This document shows, piece by piece, positions 52,116 through 61,551 of a stretch of DNA of 64,000 nucleotides. Both the position numbers and the translations under genes were made by a program. Source of the stretch: UBA7446 sp964014735 (GTDB lineage Bacteria > Bacteroidota > Bacteroidia > Flavobacteriales > Flavobacteriaceae). Within the stretch, counting starts at the first letter, position 1. Each line of letters starts with the position of its first letter. The notes below the pieces were generated by a model. That model saw only the letters and a program-made list of their open reading frames with translations, was not told the origin of the DNA and did no database searches. The stretch is taken from NCBI GenBank assembly GCA_964014735.1, contig CAXHBH010000003.1:42392-106391 (forward strand), in the 5' to 3' direction.

Positions 52116-52760
52116 ATGCCTAAGGAAAACTCTACCGCTAAAAAAGTAGCCGAATACCTATTACAAATTAAAGCAATAAAGCTTGAACCTAAAAATCCAT
52201 TTACATGGGCCAGTGGATGGCAGTCGCCAATTTACTGTGATAACCGAATAACACTGTCATACCCTAAAATTAGAAGGTTTTTAAGCCAAGTGATGGCGAA
52301 CGAAATCAAAATAAAATATCCTCAAACTAGAGCCATAGCTGGTGTTGCAACGGGAGCCATTGGCATAGGTATGATGGTAGCAGAAGCGCTTGATTTACCG
52401 TTTGTGTATGTGCGTCCACAGCCCAAAAAACATGGGCGGCAAAATCAGATAGAAGGCCAATACGATGTTGATGCCCCAACCGTTGTGGTTGAAGATTTAA
52501 TCAGTACAGGTAAAAGCAGTCTCCAGGCAGTTGAAGCCCTTCGCAAAGCAAATATTAATGTCCTTGGAATGATAGCGCTTTTTAGCTATGAGTTTGATGT
52601 TGCTAAAAATAACATGATGGACGCTGAGGTGGAACTGAGTACCCTTTCAGGCTATAACACTTTAATAGAAACTGCTATTAAAGCTGGGTATATTGAAATT
52701 GATCAAGAAAAAGTATTAAAACAGTGGCGTAAAGCACCCGCGCTTTGGTCCCCCAAATAA
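52116..52760 (+). CDS. pyrE: Orotate phosphoribosyltransferase
   Basis: A 214-residue enzyme of pyrimidine synthesis. KNPFTWASGWQSPIYCDNR and the PRPP motif TVVVEDLISTGKSS are diagnostic. The ATG at 52116 (MPKENSTAKKVAEYL) fits the family. The SRPBCC gene follows after 7 bases, likely in the same transcript. Confidence 0.96.
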   Translation: MPKENSTAKKVAEYLLQIKAIKLEPKNPFTWASGWQSPIYCDNRITLSYPKIRRFLSQVMANEIKIKYPQTRAIAGVATGAIGIGMMVAEALDLPFVYVRPQPKKHGRQNQIEGQYDVDAPTVVVEDLISTGKSSLQAVEALRKANINVLGMIALFSYEFDVAKNNMMDAEVELSTLSGYNTLIETAIKAGYIEIDQEKVLKQWRKAPALWSPK

Positions 52761-52767
52761 TAGTCAT

Positions 52768-53154
52768 ATGAAATTAGAAAGCAGCGTTGTCACAATAGCA
52801 AAACCCATTCAGGAAGTTTTTGAACAACTTACAAAGGCAAGTACATATGAACTGCTAATGCCTGAAGAAGCAAGTTTTAGTATAAAAGATGAGAAGCATT
52901 TTAGCTTTAAGTTAGGAGGTATGCCCACAATTCCTCTAAAGCTTGAGCGTCAAACACCAAACAAACAAATTGTAATGGCGGCTGATGGTGGAAGTGTTCC
53001 ATTTGAGTTACACGCGAACCTTGAGTCGACTGATCAAGAAACGAAAATACAACTGGTATTTAATGGCAACATCAATCCGATGATGCAAATGATGGTAAAG
53101 AAACCACTTACGAAATTTCTTGAAGCACTTGTTGCTAATTCAAGAAGTCTGTAA
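52768..53154 (+). CDS. SRPBCC-fold protein
   Basis: A 128-residue protein of the START/SRPBCC type: VTIAKPIQEVFEQLTKASTY, a beta sheet, and a long C-terminal helix MMQMMVKKPLTKFLEALV. The fold binds hydrophobic ligands in a cavity. No ligand can be assigned. Located between pyrE and convergent birA, which it overlaps by 20 bases. Confidence 0.8.
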   Translation: MKLESSVVTIAKPIQEVFEQLTKASTYELLMPEEASFSIKDEKHFSFKLGGMPTIPLKLERQTPNKQIVMAADGGSVPFELHANLESTDQETKIQLVFNGNINPMMQMMVKKPLTKFLEALVANSRSL

Positions 53155-53863
53155 ACACCAAAGTCTTTTCCTCATATGATTTACGCTCCCCATTTTCATG
53201 AGTAACAACTAATTTTCCATTTGTTGAGACTCCAGAAATTGTCCCCTTAAACGAAGGCCCATCTTTCATTTTAAATTCACACATTTCGTTTATCTTGTAC
53301 AGAATGCTTAGATAACGTTCATGGTCAACTTGCGCTGAATGAACAACGCTAACAATATTTTTTGCTAGTGACTCAAACAAAGGGCCAATATCATGAGTTT
53401 GTTTAGTGATAGATTTTATGGAAGCAGCGAATGGCAATGAAGAATCAAATTTTTCTTGATTTACATTGAGTCCGCAGCCGACAACCACACCTGTCATCTG
53501 CTCCCCCCGCATTATGGGTTCGATTAAAACACCACCAATTTTTTTATTGGCTGACAAAATGTCGTTTGGCCATTTGATACTTAATTTGGGGATTTCTAAA
53601 GTTGCAATAGTGTCCATAATGGTCAGGCAAACTTGCTTATTTAGGTTAAAAATATTGCTTTGATGGTGGGCAATATTACTAGCATAAATAGAGCCCGTCA
53701 GGTTTAAATTTGCTTCTGAAAGCCATTTTGTTCCCATTCTTCCCCGGCCCTCGGTTTGGTGTTCAGCCCAAACAGCTACACATTCATGTGCTTTGCTTTC
53801 TTGTACCCACTGCTTTAAAAAGTTGTTGGTAGAGGGGGTGGCACTAAGTTTGATTATGAGCAT
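53135..53863 (-). CDS. birA: Biotin--protein ligase
   Basis: A 242-residue monofunctional ligase that attaches biotin to BCCP. Motifs include the ATP/biotin site EGRGRMGTKWLSE, LSIKWPNDILSANKKIGGVLIE and GVVVGCGLNVNQ. It lacks the N-terminal helix-turn-helix of E. coli BirA, so it is not a repressor. The ATG at 53863 (MLIIKLSATPSTNNFL) gives the family N-terminus. Confidence 0.94.
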   Translation of the reverse strand: MLIIKLSATPSTNNFLKQWVQESKAHECVAVWAEHQTEGRGRMGTKWLSEANLNLTGSIYASNIAHHQSNIFNLNKQVCLTIMDTIATLEIPKLSIKWPNDILSANKKIGGVLIEPIMRGEQMTGVVVGCGLNVNQEKFDSSLPFAASIKSITKQTHDIGPLFESLAKNIVSVVHSAQVDHERYLSILYKINEMCEFKMKDGPSFKGTISGVSTNGKLVVTHENGERKSYEEKTLVFTDFLN

Positions 53864-53931
53864 ATACAAAAGTATGGTTTTTGTGAAGTAATTTTGCAAA
53901 TAACAATTACATTTACGAAGACAAGTATTGC

Positions 53932-54300
53932 ATGACAAATGAAAAAAAAACAGATATACTTCTAACTCACATAATTGAAGGTATCGAAGAAGTAAAAGGT
54001 GAAGACATTAATGTTCTAGATTTACGCGAAATTGAAAACAATGTATGCAATTACTTTGTTGTATGTTCAGGTAATTCCAACACTCAGGTACGTGCTATTT
54101 CTGGCGCCGTTCAAAAACTGGTAAGCAAGGCCATTCATGAAAAGCCTTGGCATATTGAGGGACTTGACACAAGCGAATGGATATTAATGGACTTTGTCGA
54201 TATTGTAGTACATATTTTTCAAAAACAAACAAGGTCTCATTATGACATTGAATCACTATGGGGCGATGCTAAGCAAACGCTAATAGAGTCTAAATATTAA
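53932..54300 (+). CDS. rsfS: Ribosome silencing factor RsfS
   Basis: A 122-residue protein of the Iojap/RsfS family: NVCNYFVVCSGNSNTQVRAIS and EGLDTSEWILMDFVDIVVHIFQ, both typical. It binds L14 and blocks subunit joining when nutrients run out. It starts a plus-strand unit with ftsH three bases on. Confidence 0.95.
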   Translation: MTNEKKTDILLTHIIEGIEEVKGEDINVLDLREIENNVCNYFVVCSGNSNTQVRAISGAVQKLVSKAIHEKPWHIEGLDTSEWILMDFVDIVVHIFQKQTRSHYDIESLWGDAKQTLIESKY

Positions 54301-54303
54301 AAT

Positions 54304-56328
54304 ATGGCTAAAAGAGAAAAAACACCACCTAAAAAACCGGGCCTAAGTTCTTATTGGCTATATGCGAGTATAATACTTTTCTTTATTGGTATGTCATTTT
54401 TTGGCGAGAGCAACAGCATGTCTAGCGACCAAAAAATCAACATTTCAAACTTTGAAAACTTCCTTAGGGATGGTGAAGTAAGCAAGGTTGTCGTTATAAA
54501 TAAAAAAACTGTAAAAGTAACCTTGACAGAATCTGCGCTTTCAGAAACCAAACACAGCAAAGCCACTAAAAAAGACTTGTTGGGTCGTGTGAACAATGGT
54601 GGTCCACACTACCAGTTTGAAGTTGGTAATCTTGAGCTTTTCCAAAAGAAATTAGAAGCCGCAGAAGAAGAAGGTGTTTCGTTTACTTATGAATTTGAAA
54701 CAGTAGAAAGCCGTTGGCTAGATGTACTACTGGGGTTCTTACCGCTTATATTAATTATTGCCGTGTGGTTGTTTATTATGCGACGTATGTCTGGTGGCGG
54801 TGCCGGGGGGGGTGGTGCTCAAATTTTTAATATTGGTAAATCAAAAGCAAAGTTATTTGATGAAAAGATTGATGTTAAAGTAACATTTAAAGATGTTGCA
54901 GGCTTGGAAGGAGCCAAAGAAGAAGTACAAGAAATTGTAGACTTTCTAAAAAATCCAAGCAAGTATACTGTGTTAGGTGGAAAAATTCCAAAAGGCGCCT
55001 TGTTGGTTGGTCCTCCAGGAACAGGAAAAACCTTATTAGCAAAAGCTGTTGCTGGTGAAGCTAAAGTACCTTTCTTTTCATTGTCAGGTTCTGATTTTGT
55101 GGAAATGTTTGTAGGGGTAGGTGCATCCCGTGTTCGCGATTTGTTCAAGCAAGCAAAAGACAAATCACCAGCCATCATATTCATTGATGAAATTGACGCC
55201 ATCGGACGGGCAAGAGGTAAAAACAATATTACTGGTTCTAATGACGAACGTGAAAACACCCTTAACCAACTGCTTACTGAAATGGATGGATTTGGCACCA
55301 ATACTAATGTAATTGTTATTGCTGCCACTAACCGCGCCGATGTATTGGACAAAGCATTGATGCGTGCTGGACGTTTTGATCGACAAATCTATGTTGATCT
55401 TCCTGACTTAAGAGAGCGCAAAGAAATTTTCAAAGTACACCTCAAACCATTGAAGTCAGACACCAAATTAGATGTTGATTTTTTAGCCAAACAAACACCT
55501 GGCTTCTCTGGAGCTGACATTGCCAACGTTTGTAATGAATCGGCATTGATTGCAGCCAGAAAAAACAAGAAAAAGGTAGGGCGGCAAGATTTCCTAGATG
55601 CTGTAGACCGAATTGTTGGCGGACTTGAAAAGAAAAGTAAAATTATTACTCCGGAAGAAAAGAAAACGATTGCTTTTCATGAGGCAGGACATGCTACAGT
55701 GAGCTGGATGTTAAAGCACGCTGCTCCACTTGTAAAGGTTACTATTGTGCCAAGGGGACAATCCTTGGGTGCTGCTTGGTATTTACCTGAAGAAAGGCAA
55801 ATTGTTCGTACTGAACAAATGTTAGATGAAATGTGTGCTACACTCGGCGGTAGAGCAGCTGAAAGCATCATTTTTGATAAGATTTCAACAGGTGCATTAA
55901 GTGACTTGGTAAAAGTAACCCAGCAGGCCAGAGCAATGGTAACAATCTATGGTTTGAACAACAAGATTGGAAACATTACATATTACCAAACAAATGACAG
56001 CGAGTATGGCTTCACCAAGCCTTACTCTGAAGAAACAGCTAAACTTATCGACACGGAAATTTCTTTAATCGTTGAAAAAGAATATAAACGTGCTATTCAA
56101 TTGCTTAGAAAACATAAAAATAAGCTAACAGAACTGGCTGAGCACTTACTCGTAAAGGAAGTGATTTTTAAAGATGACCTGGAGCGTATTTTTGGGAAAA
56201 GGCCTTTTGAAAAGCCAGAAGTTGAGAAACCAAAGACCAAAGCAGTGGCAAAACCCAAAGTGACACCCAAAAAGAGTAAAAAAACTGTCAAAGCGGACGA
56301 TTCTACAAAAACAAATGATGCCGACTAA
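54304..56328 (+). CDS. ftsH: ATP-dependent zinc metalloprotease FtsH
   Basis: A 674-residue membrane protease. Two membrane helices (about 17-34 and 141-160) flank a periplasmic domain. The AAA domain has Walker A GPPGTGKTLLAKA (about 236-248), Walker B IIFIDEIDAIGR and the second-region arginines RAGRFDRQ. The zinc site is HEAGH at about 459. A Lys-rich tail follows. It degrades misfolded membrane proteins. Co-transcribed with rsfS. Confidence 0.97.
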   Translation: MAKREKTPPKKPGLSSYWLYASIILFFIGMSFFGESNSMSSDQKINISNFENFLRDGEVSKVVVINKKTVKVTLTESALSETKHSKATKKDLLGRVNNGGPHYQFEVGNLELFQKKLEAAEEEGVSFTYEFETVESRWLDVLLGFLPLILIIAVWLFIMRRMSGGGAGGGGAQIFNIGKSKAKLFDEKIDVKVTFKDVAGLEGAKEEVQEIVDFLKNPSKYTVLGGKIPKGALLVGPPGTGKTLLAKAVAGEAKVPFFSLSGSDFVEMFVGVGASRVRDLFKQAKDKSPAIIFIDEIDAIGRARGKNNITGSNDERENTLNQLLTEMDGFGTNTNVIVIAATNRADVLDKALMRAGRFDRQIYVDLPDLRERKEIFKVHLKPLKSDTKLDVDFLAKQTPGFSGADIANVCNESALIAARKNKKKVGRQDFLDAVDRIVGGLEKKSKIITPEEKKTIAFHEAGHATVSWMLKHAAPLVKVTIVPRGQSLGAAWYLPEERQIVRTEQMLDEMCATLGGRAAESIIFDKISTGALSDLVKVTQQARAMVTIYGLNNKIGNITYYQTNDSEYGFTKPYSEETAKLIDTEISLIVEKEYKRAIQLLRKHKNKLTELAEHLLVKEVIFKDDLERIFGKRPFEKPEVEKPKTKAVAKPKVTPKKSKKTVKADDSTKTNDAD

Positions 56329-56365
56329 TTTGCGATTTGTTACCTTTGTGTAACAACCCTTATGT

Positions 56366-56980
56366 GTGAGTAAGTTCTGGTCAAATATTTTTGGAAAAAA
56401 AACAGCTCCCAAAGAAGAGCAAATTGAGGATGAGCGCGGTCCACACATGCCGCTCAAAGAACTTCCAATTGAACAAACTTTTGCAAAAAAGTTTACGGCT
56501 TGTGGTGGAAAATTTGTCTACTGTGAAACCTTCCAAGATGCAAAAGACGCATTTCTTTCTGTTGTAAAAGAATACCCTACTGAGATAAGAGAACTATTTT
56601 GTCTAGATCTAGTTTTAGCTAAAAAATTAGATGTTGGCATAACACTTACCAAAACTAATCTCAATGCAAAAGTAATGCTTTGCAGCTGTGAGTCTATCGT
56701 TGCTTATGACGGAAGCATTGTAGTCTGCGAACGTCAATTGGGTTCAAATAAATTAGCTGATCTTCCTGAAACATTGGTAATCATTGCAGGTACAAGTCAG
56801 TTTTCTAAAACTGTCTCTGAAGCACTAAAAAGCATCAAGCATCGCTATGTTGATAATCTTCCCCTTAACATCACTTCAATAAAGCAATTTAAAACAGACG
56901 CAATGAGCGATGAAAACTACATGAACTATGGTAGCAGTGTCAAAGAAGTGTATTTACTCTTACTTGAAGATTTTTCATGA
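56366..56980 (+). CDS. LUD domain protein (LutC/YkgG-like)
   Basis: A 204-residue protein starting with GTG: MSKFWSNIFGKKTAPKEEQI. The LUD domain contains CGGKFVYCETFQDAK, VMLCSCESIVAYDGSIVV and PETLVIIAGTSQF. Members are involved in lactate use elsewhere, but in flavobacteria this gene is found alone between ftsH and cdsA. A TACCTTTG box lies at 56341-56348. The ATG at 56362 is in another frame, so GTG is the likely start. Confidence 0.82.
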   Translation: MSKFWSNIFGKKTAPKEEQIEDERGPHMPLKELPIEQTFAKKFTACGGKFVYCETFQDAKDAFLSVVKEYPTEIRELFCLDLVLAKKLDVGITLTKTNLNAKVMLCSCESIVAYDGSIVVCERQLGSNKLADLPETLVIIAGTSQFSKTVSEALKSIKHRYVDNLPLNITSIKQFKTDAMSDENYMNYGSSVKEVYLLLLEDFS

Positions 56981-57750
56981 ATTTTTTAATTCGTTCTTTA
57001 ACCTCATTTCTCTACGTTGGATTGCTCCTTGGGAGCCTTTACATAGAAAGCACCTTTTTTTCTTTGGTCCTTTTTGTTATGTCAATTATAGCACAATGGG
57101 AACTTCAAAGAATTACTGACAAAAAAATCATTTTAAGTTATATTTTCTTTCCTGTATTATATACTTTGGTTCAACTAAATCACGAATACTTTCCTCATTT
57201 GATTGTTGCAGGAGTAACTGGATGTTTGGTCATGCTAGGCTTTTTTAGAAATTCAAAGCAGTTGAGCTACAGTAAAGCAGTTGTTTATTTTTTAAGCATG
57301 TTTCAAATCTGCATACCACTAATATTAATTGCTTTTTTAGGAAATTCCAACCCTATATATGTGTTGTATTTTTTTGGAATTATTTGGCTCAGTGACACTG
57401 GCGCATATGTAATTGGCTCATTATTTGGAAAAAGAAAACTAGCTCCTACCATTTCGCCCAATAAAACAATTGAAGGTAGCCTTGGAGGAATACTTATCGT
57501 AACTGCAGCACTTATGTGGTCAACTGACATGGATAACACGCCCTACAGTTGGTTTTTGATTATTGTAGTGACTGCGGTATTAGGTGCTTTAGGCGATCTT
57601 ATACAATCCAAAATAAAACGTGTTTGTGGTGTTAAGAATAGTGGAAGTATTTTGCCTGGGCATGGTGGAATTTACGATCGAATCGACAGTTCCATATTAG
57701 CTGCGCCTATGTACATATTATTACTGAATTTATTCTCCTATGTTTCATAA
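56977..57750 (+). CDS. cdsA: Phosphatidate cytidylyltransferase
   Basis: A 257-residue membrane enzyme making CDP-diacylglycerol from phosphatidic acid. About seven membrane helices precede the conserved end: WLSDTGAYVIGSLFGKRKL, SPNKTIEGSLGG, GALGDLIQSKIKR and KNSGSILPGHGGIYDRIDSS. Its start overlaps the LUD stop by four bases and its end overlaps psd by 11 bases. Confidence 0.95.
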   Translation: MNFLIRSLTSFLYVGLLLGSLYIESTFFSLVLFVMSIIAQWELQRITDKKIILSYIFFPVLYTLVQLNHEYFPHLIVAGVTGCLVMLGFFRNSKQLSYSKAVVYFLSMFQICIPLILIAFLGNSNPIYVLYFFGIIWLSDTGAYVIGSLFGKRKLAPTISPNKTIEGSLGGILIVTAALMWSTDMDNTPYSWFLIIVVTAVLGALGDLIQSKIKRVCGVKNSGSILPGHGGIYDRIDSSILAAPMYILLLNLFSYVS

Positions 57751-58393
57751 AGAAGGTTTTACCATTATCATTGTAAGTTTTGTATTGATCGCTGTTTCTG
57801 CATTGTTGTTAGAGCAATTTGTAAGCATTAAGTGGTTGCGTATTACACTCCAATTTACACTGCTTATATTTTTAGTATTAGTGCTGCAGTTTTTCAGAAA
57901 CCCAGATAGACCACCACTTGCTCTAAAAGACGCAGTAGTATCTCCCGTAGACGGAAATGTGGTTATTGTAAAAGAGGTAGAGGAACCAGAATACTTTAAG
58001 GGCAAAAGATTGCAAGTGTCAATTTTTATGTCCCCCTTAAATGTACATGTAACCCGATACCCTGTTTCAGGCAGTGTCGTGTTTAGCAAGTACCACCCTG
58101 GTAAATATCTCGTTGCCTGGCATCCAAAATCATCTACGCTTAACGAAAGGACCACCATTGTGGTCGATAATCCGACCTATGGAGAAGTACTTTATCGACA
58201 AATTGCAGGAGCAGTAGCCCGACGAATTGTGAACTATGCTAAGGAAGGGCAATCCGTTACGCAAGGAACAGATGCTGGTTTTATCAAATTTGGATCAAGA
58301 GTAGACGTATTCTTGCCAACAAAAACACCAGTACTTGTTGAAGAAGGGCAAGTTGTAAAAGGAGGGGTGACAATTATTATATCAAAAAATTAG
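57740..58393 (+). CDS. psd: Phosphatidylserine decarboxylase
   Basis: A 217-residue PSD of the short (Psd-B-like archaeal/Bacteroidota) type. Two hydrophobic segments near the start (about 7-45) anchor it. SPVDGNVVIVKEV and IFMSPLNVHVTRYPVSG lie in the core. Gly-Ser of the pyruvoyl cleavage site is in FIKFGSRVDVFLP near the end. It follows cdsA in the phosphatidylethanolamine pathway; pssA is not in the window. Confidence 0.93.
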   Translation: MFHKEGFTIIIVSFVLIAVSALLLEQFVSIKWLRITLQFTLLIFLVLVLQFFRNPDRPPLALKDAVVSPVDGNVVIVKEVEEPEYFKGKRLQVSIFMSPLNVHVTRYPVSGSVVFSKYHPGKYLVAWHPKSSTLNERTTIVVDNPTYGEVLYRQIAGAVARRIVNYAKEGQSVTQGTDAGFIKFGSRVDVFLPTKTPVLVEEGQVVKGGVTIIISKN

Positions 58394-61008
58394 AGTGTTG
58401 AGAGGCGCGATTTGAGTACTGCTATTTTGGTTTGAGCATCTTTTGCTTTTTTTCGCTCAATTTCCACAACTTTTTCAGGAGCATTTGAAACAAAACGTTC
58501 GTTGGATAGCTTTTTTTCAACAGAGCTTAAAAAACCTTCTTGGTATTTTAATTCTTCCTCCATCTTTTTGCGTTCCTGCTCAATATTAGAGGATGCTACA
58601 GGCACAAAATATTCATGTGCATTTACTCTGAATGAAATCGCTTGTTCTGGTGTGTGTTCCGCTTTAGTCCAATTACTGATATTTATCAACTTTTCAACAA
58701 TTGGCCTTAAAGAAATATTATCTTGGATAGTTTCTACCAAGTCTATAGGTTCTTTGAAGGAAATGTTTTGATCTTTACGAACTGTTCTCAATCGTGTAAT
58801 CAATGCAGCTGTATGATTAAATTGGTTTAAAATAGCAGTATCAATACTTTTTTGTTTTGGCCAATCAGAAACTATTAAGGCTTCCTCCTTAGAGCGGCTT
58901 TTAAGTACATGCCACAATTCTTCTGACAGAAAGGGCATAAAGGGGTGCAAAATACGTAAGTTATCTTCAAAAAGAACGCATACTTTTAAGTACGTTTCAT
59001 GATCTATTCCATTATTATATGCCGGCTTAACAATTTCCAAAAGCCAAGAACAGAAGTCGTCCCAAATAAGTTTATAAGTTGACATTAAAGCATCAGAAAT
59101 ACGATATTTACTAAAGTGGTCGTCAATAGTAGCTAAGGTTTGTTGAAATCTAGCTGTATACCAATCGATACCAGTGGTTGCAGTTGCACACGTTTCTTTT
59201 GTTTCATCCACCTTCCAGCTTTGAATTAATCGGAAAGCATTCCAAATTTTGTTGGCAAAGTTTTTTCCTTGTTGACATAAATTTTCGTCAAACAATAGGT
59301 CGTTACCTGCTGCCGCGCTTAAAAGTAACCCCACCCGGACTCCGTCAGTTCCGTAGGTATCCATAAGTTTAATTGCGTCGGGAGAATTACCGAGTTGCTT
59401 GGACATTTTCCGTCCTTGCCCATCACGAACAAGTCCCGTGAGATAAACATGAGAAAAAGGTTTTTCGTTACGTAAAGCATAGCCAGACATAATCATTCTT
59501 GCTACCCAAAAGAAAAGAATATCAGGACCTGTGACCAGTTCCTGCGTAGGATAGTAATAAGATACTTCTTCATTTTCTGGCTCCAATACACCATTAAAAA
59601 CCGATATGGGCCAAAGCCATGAAGAAAACCAAGTGTCAAGAACATCTGGATCTTGAATGAGATCGTCAAGTATGAGCTCTGAATTGCCGCTTTGTAATTT
59701 TGCTTTTTCAAGGGCTGCCGTTTTGGTTTCTGCAACTACTACAAAAGATCGATTGTAACCATAGTAATAGGCAGGTATTTGATGCCCCCACCACAACTGT
59801 CTTGAAATATTCCAATCGCGAATATTATTCATCCAATGGCGGTAAGTATTCACAAACTTTTTTGGCACCAATTCCACATCGCCGTTTTCCACCGCGTTAA
59901 TAGCTGGTTTGGCCAATTCTGCCATTTTTAAAAACCATTGATCTGACAATCGAGGTTCAATAACGGCTTTTGTCCGTTCCGAAGTACCCACTTTGTGGGT
60001 GTGAGGAGTTACTTTTACTAATGCTCCTGCTACTTCTAGTTCTTTAACCACCGACCTACGTACCGCAAACCTATCTTTTCCTTGGTAATGAAGACCGTGA
60101 TGGTTCAGTGTGGCATTGGAATTGAAAATGTCAATAATATCCAGTTGATGTTTTTCGCCCAAAACCTTATCATTTTCGTCATGCGCAGGGGTAACCTTTA
60201 AACAACCAGTTCCCAAATCCAAACTGACATATTTATCTTTAATAATGGGGACTACTCTATTAACAATAGGTACTACAGCTTTTTTGCCGTGCAAAGCTAG
60301 ATGGCGCTCGTCTTCAGGATGAATTGCAACAGCTGTATCACCAAAAAGTGTTTCAGGTCTTGTAGTAGCTACCACTATTTTTTCTTCGCTGCCTTCAATG
60401 GCATAAGCAATATGGTACAAATTTCCTTGACGTTCTTCGTAAATAACCTCCTCGTCTGAAAGTGTAGTTTGTGCCTCCGGATCCCAATGTACCATGCGAA
60501 AACCACGATAAATCATCCCTTTATTGTACAAGTCGACAAAGGCCCTAATGACAGATGCAGACATGTCAGGGTCAAGGGTAAATTTGGTGCGATCCCAATC
60601 ACATGTACAGCCTAATTTTTTAAGTTGATCAAGAATTACGCCGCCGTGCTCATGTGTCCATTCCCAAGCGTGTTTTAAAAAAGCTTCACGTCCAATTTCG
60701 TTTTTGTCTATTCCTTGGTTTTTGAGCTTATTTACCACCTTTGCCTCGGTGGCAATAGAAGCGTGATCGGTTCCTGGAACCCAACAAGCATTGTATCCTT
60801 GCATGCGTGCACGGCGAATCAATACATCTTGAAGCGTGTTATTCATCAAATGCCCCATATGCAAAACTCCGGTAACGTTCGGTGGAGGAATTACTATGGT
60901 GTATGGTTGACGGGAGTCTGGCGTAGAATGAAAATAATTATTTGCTGTCCAATAGTCATACCACTTTTGCTCTACATCTTTTGGTGTGAATTTTGATGGT
61001 ATGGACAT
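58390..61008 (-). CDS. valS: Valyl-tRNA synthetase
   Basis: An 872-residue class I synthetase. HMGH is in VLHMGHLMNNTLQD and KMSKQ in GRKMSKQLGNSP. The editing domain lies between. CWVPGTDHASIATEAKV is characteristic of ValRS, and a C-terminal coiled coil (EERKK/KKMEEELKY) binds tRNA. The ATG at 61008 (MSIPSKFTPKDVEQKW) fits; an upstream in-frame ATG at 61041 is less likely as a TACATTTG box lies at 61029-61036. Its last four bases overlap psd on the other strand. Confidence 0.97.
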   Translation of the reverse strand: MSIPSKFTPKDVEQKWYDYWTANNYFHSTPDSRQPYTIVIPPPNVTGVLHMGHLMNNTLQDVLIRRARMQGYNACWVPGTDHASIATEAKVVNKLKNQGIDKNEIGREAFLKHAWEWTHEHGGVILDQLKKLGCTCDWDRTKFTLDPDMSASVIRAFVDLYNKGMIYRGFRMVHWDPEAQTTLSDEEVIYEERQGNLYHIAYAIEGSEEKIVVATTRPETLFGDTAVAIHPEDERHLALHGKKAVVPIVNRVVPIIKDKYVSLDLGTGCLKVTPAHDENDKVLGEKHQLDIIDIFNSNATLNHHGLHYQGKDRFAVRRSVVKELEVAGALVKVTPHTHKVGTSERTKAVIEPRLSDQWFLKMAELAKPAINAVENGDVELVPKKFVNTYRHWMNNIRDWNISRQLWWGHQIPAYYYGYNRSFVVVAETKTAALEKAKLQSGNSELILDDLIQDPDVLDTWFSSWLWPISVFNGVLEPENEEVSYYYPTQELVTGPDILFFWVARMIMSGYALRNEKPFSHVYLTGLVRDGQGRKMSKQLGNSPDAIKLMDTYGTDGVRVGLLLSAAAGNDLLFDENLCQQGKNFANKIWNAFRLIQSWKVDETKETCATATTGIDWYTARFQQTLATIDDHFSKYRISDALMSTYKLIWDDFCSWLLEIVKPAYNNGIDHETYLKVCVLFEDNLRILHPFMPFLSEELWHVLKSRSKEEALIVSDWPKQKSIDTAILNQFNHTAALITRLRTVRKDQNISFKEPIDLVETIQDNISLRPIVEKLINISNWTKAEHTPEQAISFRVNAHEYFVPVASSNIEQERKKMEEELKYQEGFLSSVEKKLSNERFVSNAPEKVVEIERKKAKDAQTKIAVLKSRLSTL

Positions 61009-61117
61009 GCGTTTATGCTTATTATGCGCAAATGTAGGCATCGAGTAGTGAAATTGAAAGACTTAATTTTGAACAGTGGGTACTTATGCATACTTTAGTA
61101 AAACCAAATTTGTGGAT

Positions 61118-61501
61118 ATGAGGCGCATATTACTATTTTTAACAATTGCTTTTGGTCTTTCGGTCAACGCCCAAGACCTTGCTATCATTACATTTGATTC
61201 CCTGACCATAGACTACGGAACTGTTGTCAAAGGGGAAAATGGTATCCGCCAGTTTAAATTTACAAACACTGGAACTTCGGATTTAAATATTACGCAAGTG
61301 CGTTCTTCTTGTGGGTGTACTATTCCTAAAAAACCAGATGCACCTATTGCACCAGGCGAATCAGATGTCATTGAGGTAAAATATGATACAGAGCGCATTG
61401 GACCCATTCGGAAAACCATCACAGTTGCCTCTAATGCTTCTAACCCTATGGTAGCCCTTAAGATTAAAGGAGAGGTCTTAGAAGAAGTACACGAAGAATA
61501 A
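61118..61501 (+). CDS. Exported DUF1573 protein
   Basis: A 127-residue protein with signal peptide MRRILLFLTIAFGLSVNAQ. The DUF1573 immunoglobulin-like fold shows TFDSLTIDYGTVVKGENG, RQFKFTNTGTSDLNITQVRSSCGCTIPK and PGESDVIEVKYDT, ending in a conserved strand. A CGC pair is the hallmark. Role unknown, periplasmic. The ATG at 61118 was chosen because the signal peptide starts there. Confidence 0.9.
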   Translation: MRRILLFLTIAFGLSVNAQDLAIITFDSLTIDYGTVVKGENGIRQFKFTNTGTSDLNITQVRSSCGCTIPKKPDAPIAPGESDVIEVKYDTERIGPIRKTITVASNASNPMVALKIKGEVLEEVHEE

Positions 61502-61551
61502 TTTTCGTATTAAACGTTCATTTTTCGCATCTTTGTAGGCAAATTATTTTA

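Noticed and set aside
54819..55352. A 177-codon minus-strand frame inside ftsH
   Set aside because: Antisense to the AAA domain with Walker motifs; Ser/Thr/Pro-rich content typical of shadow frames.
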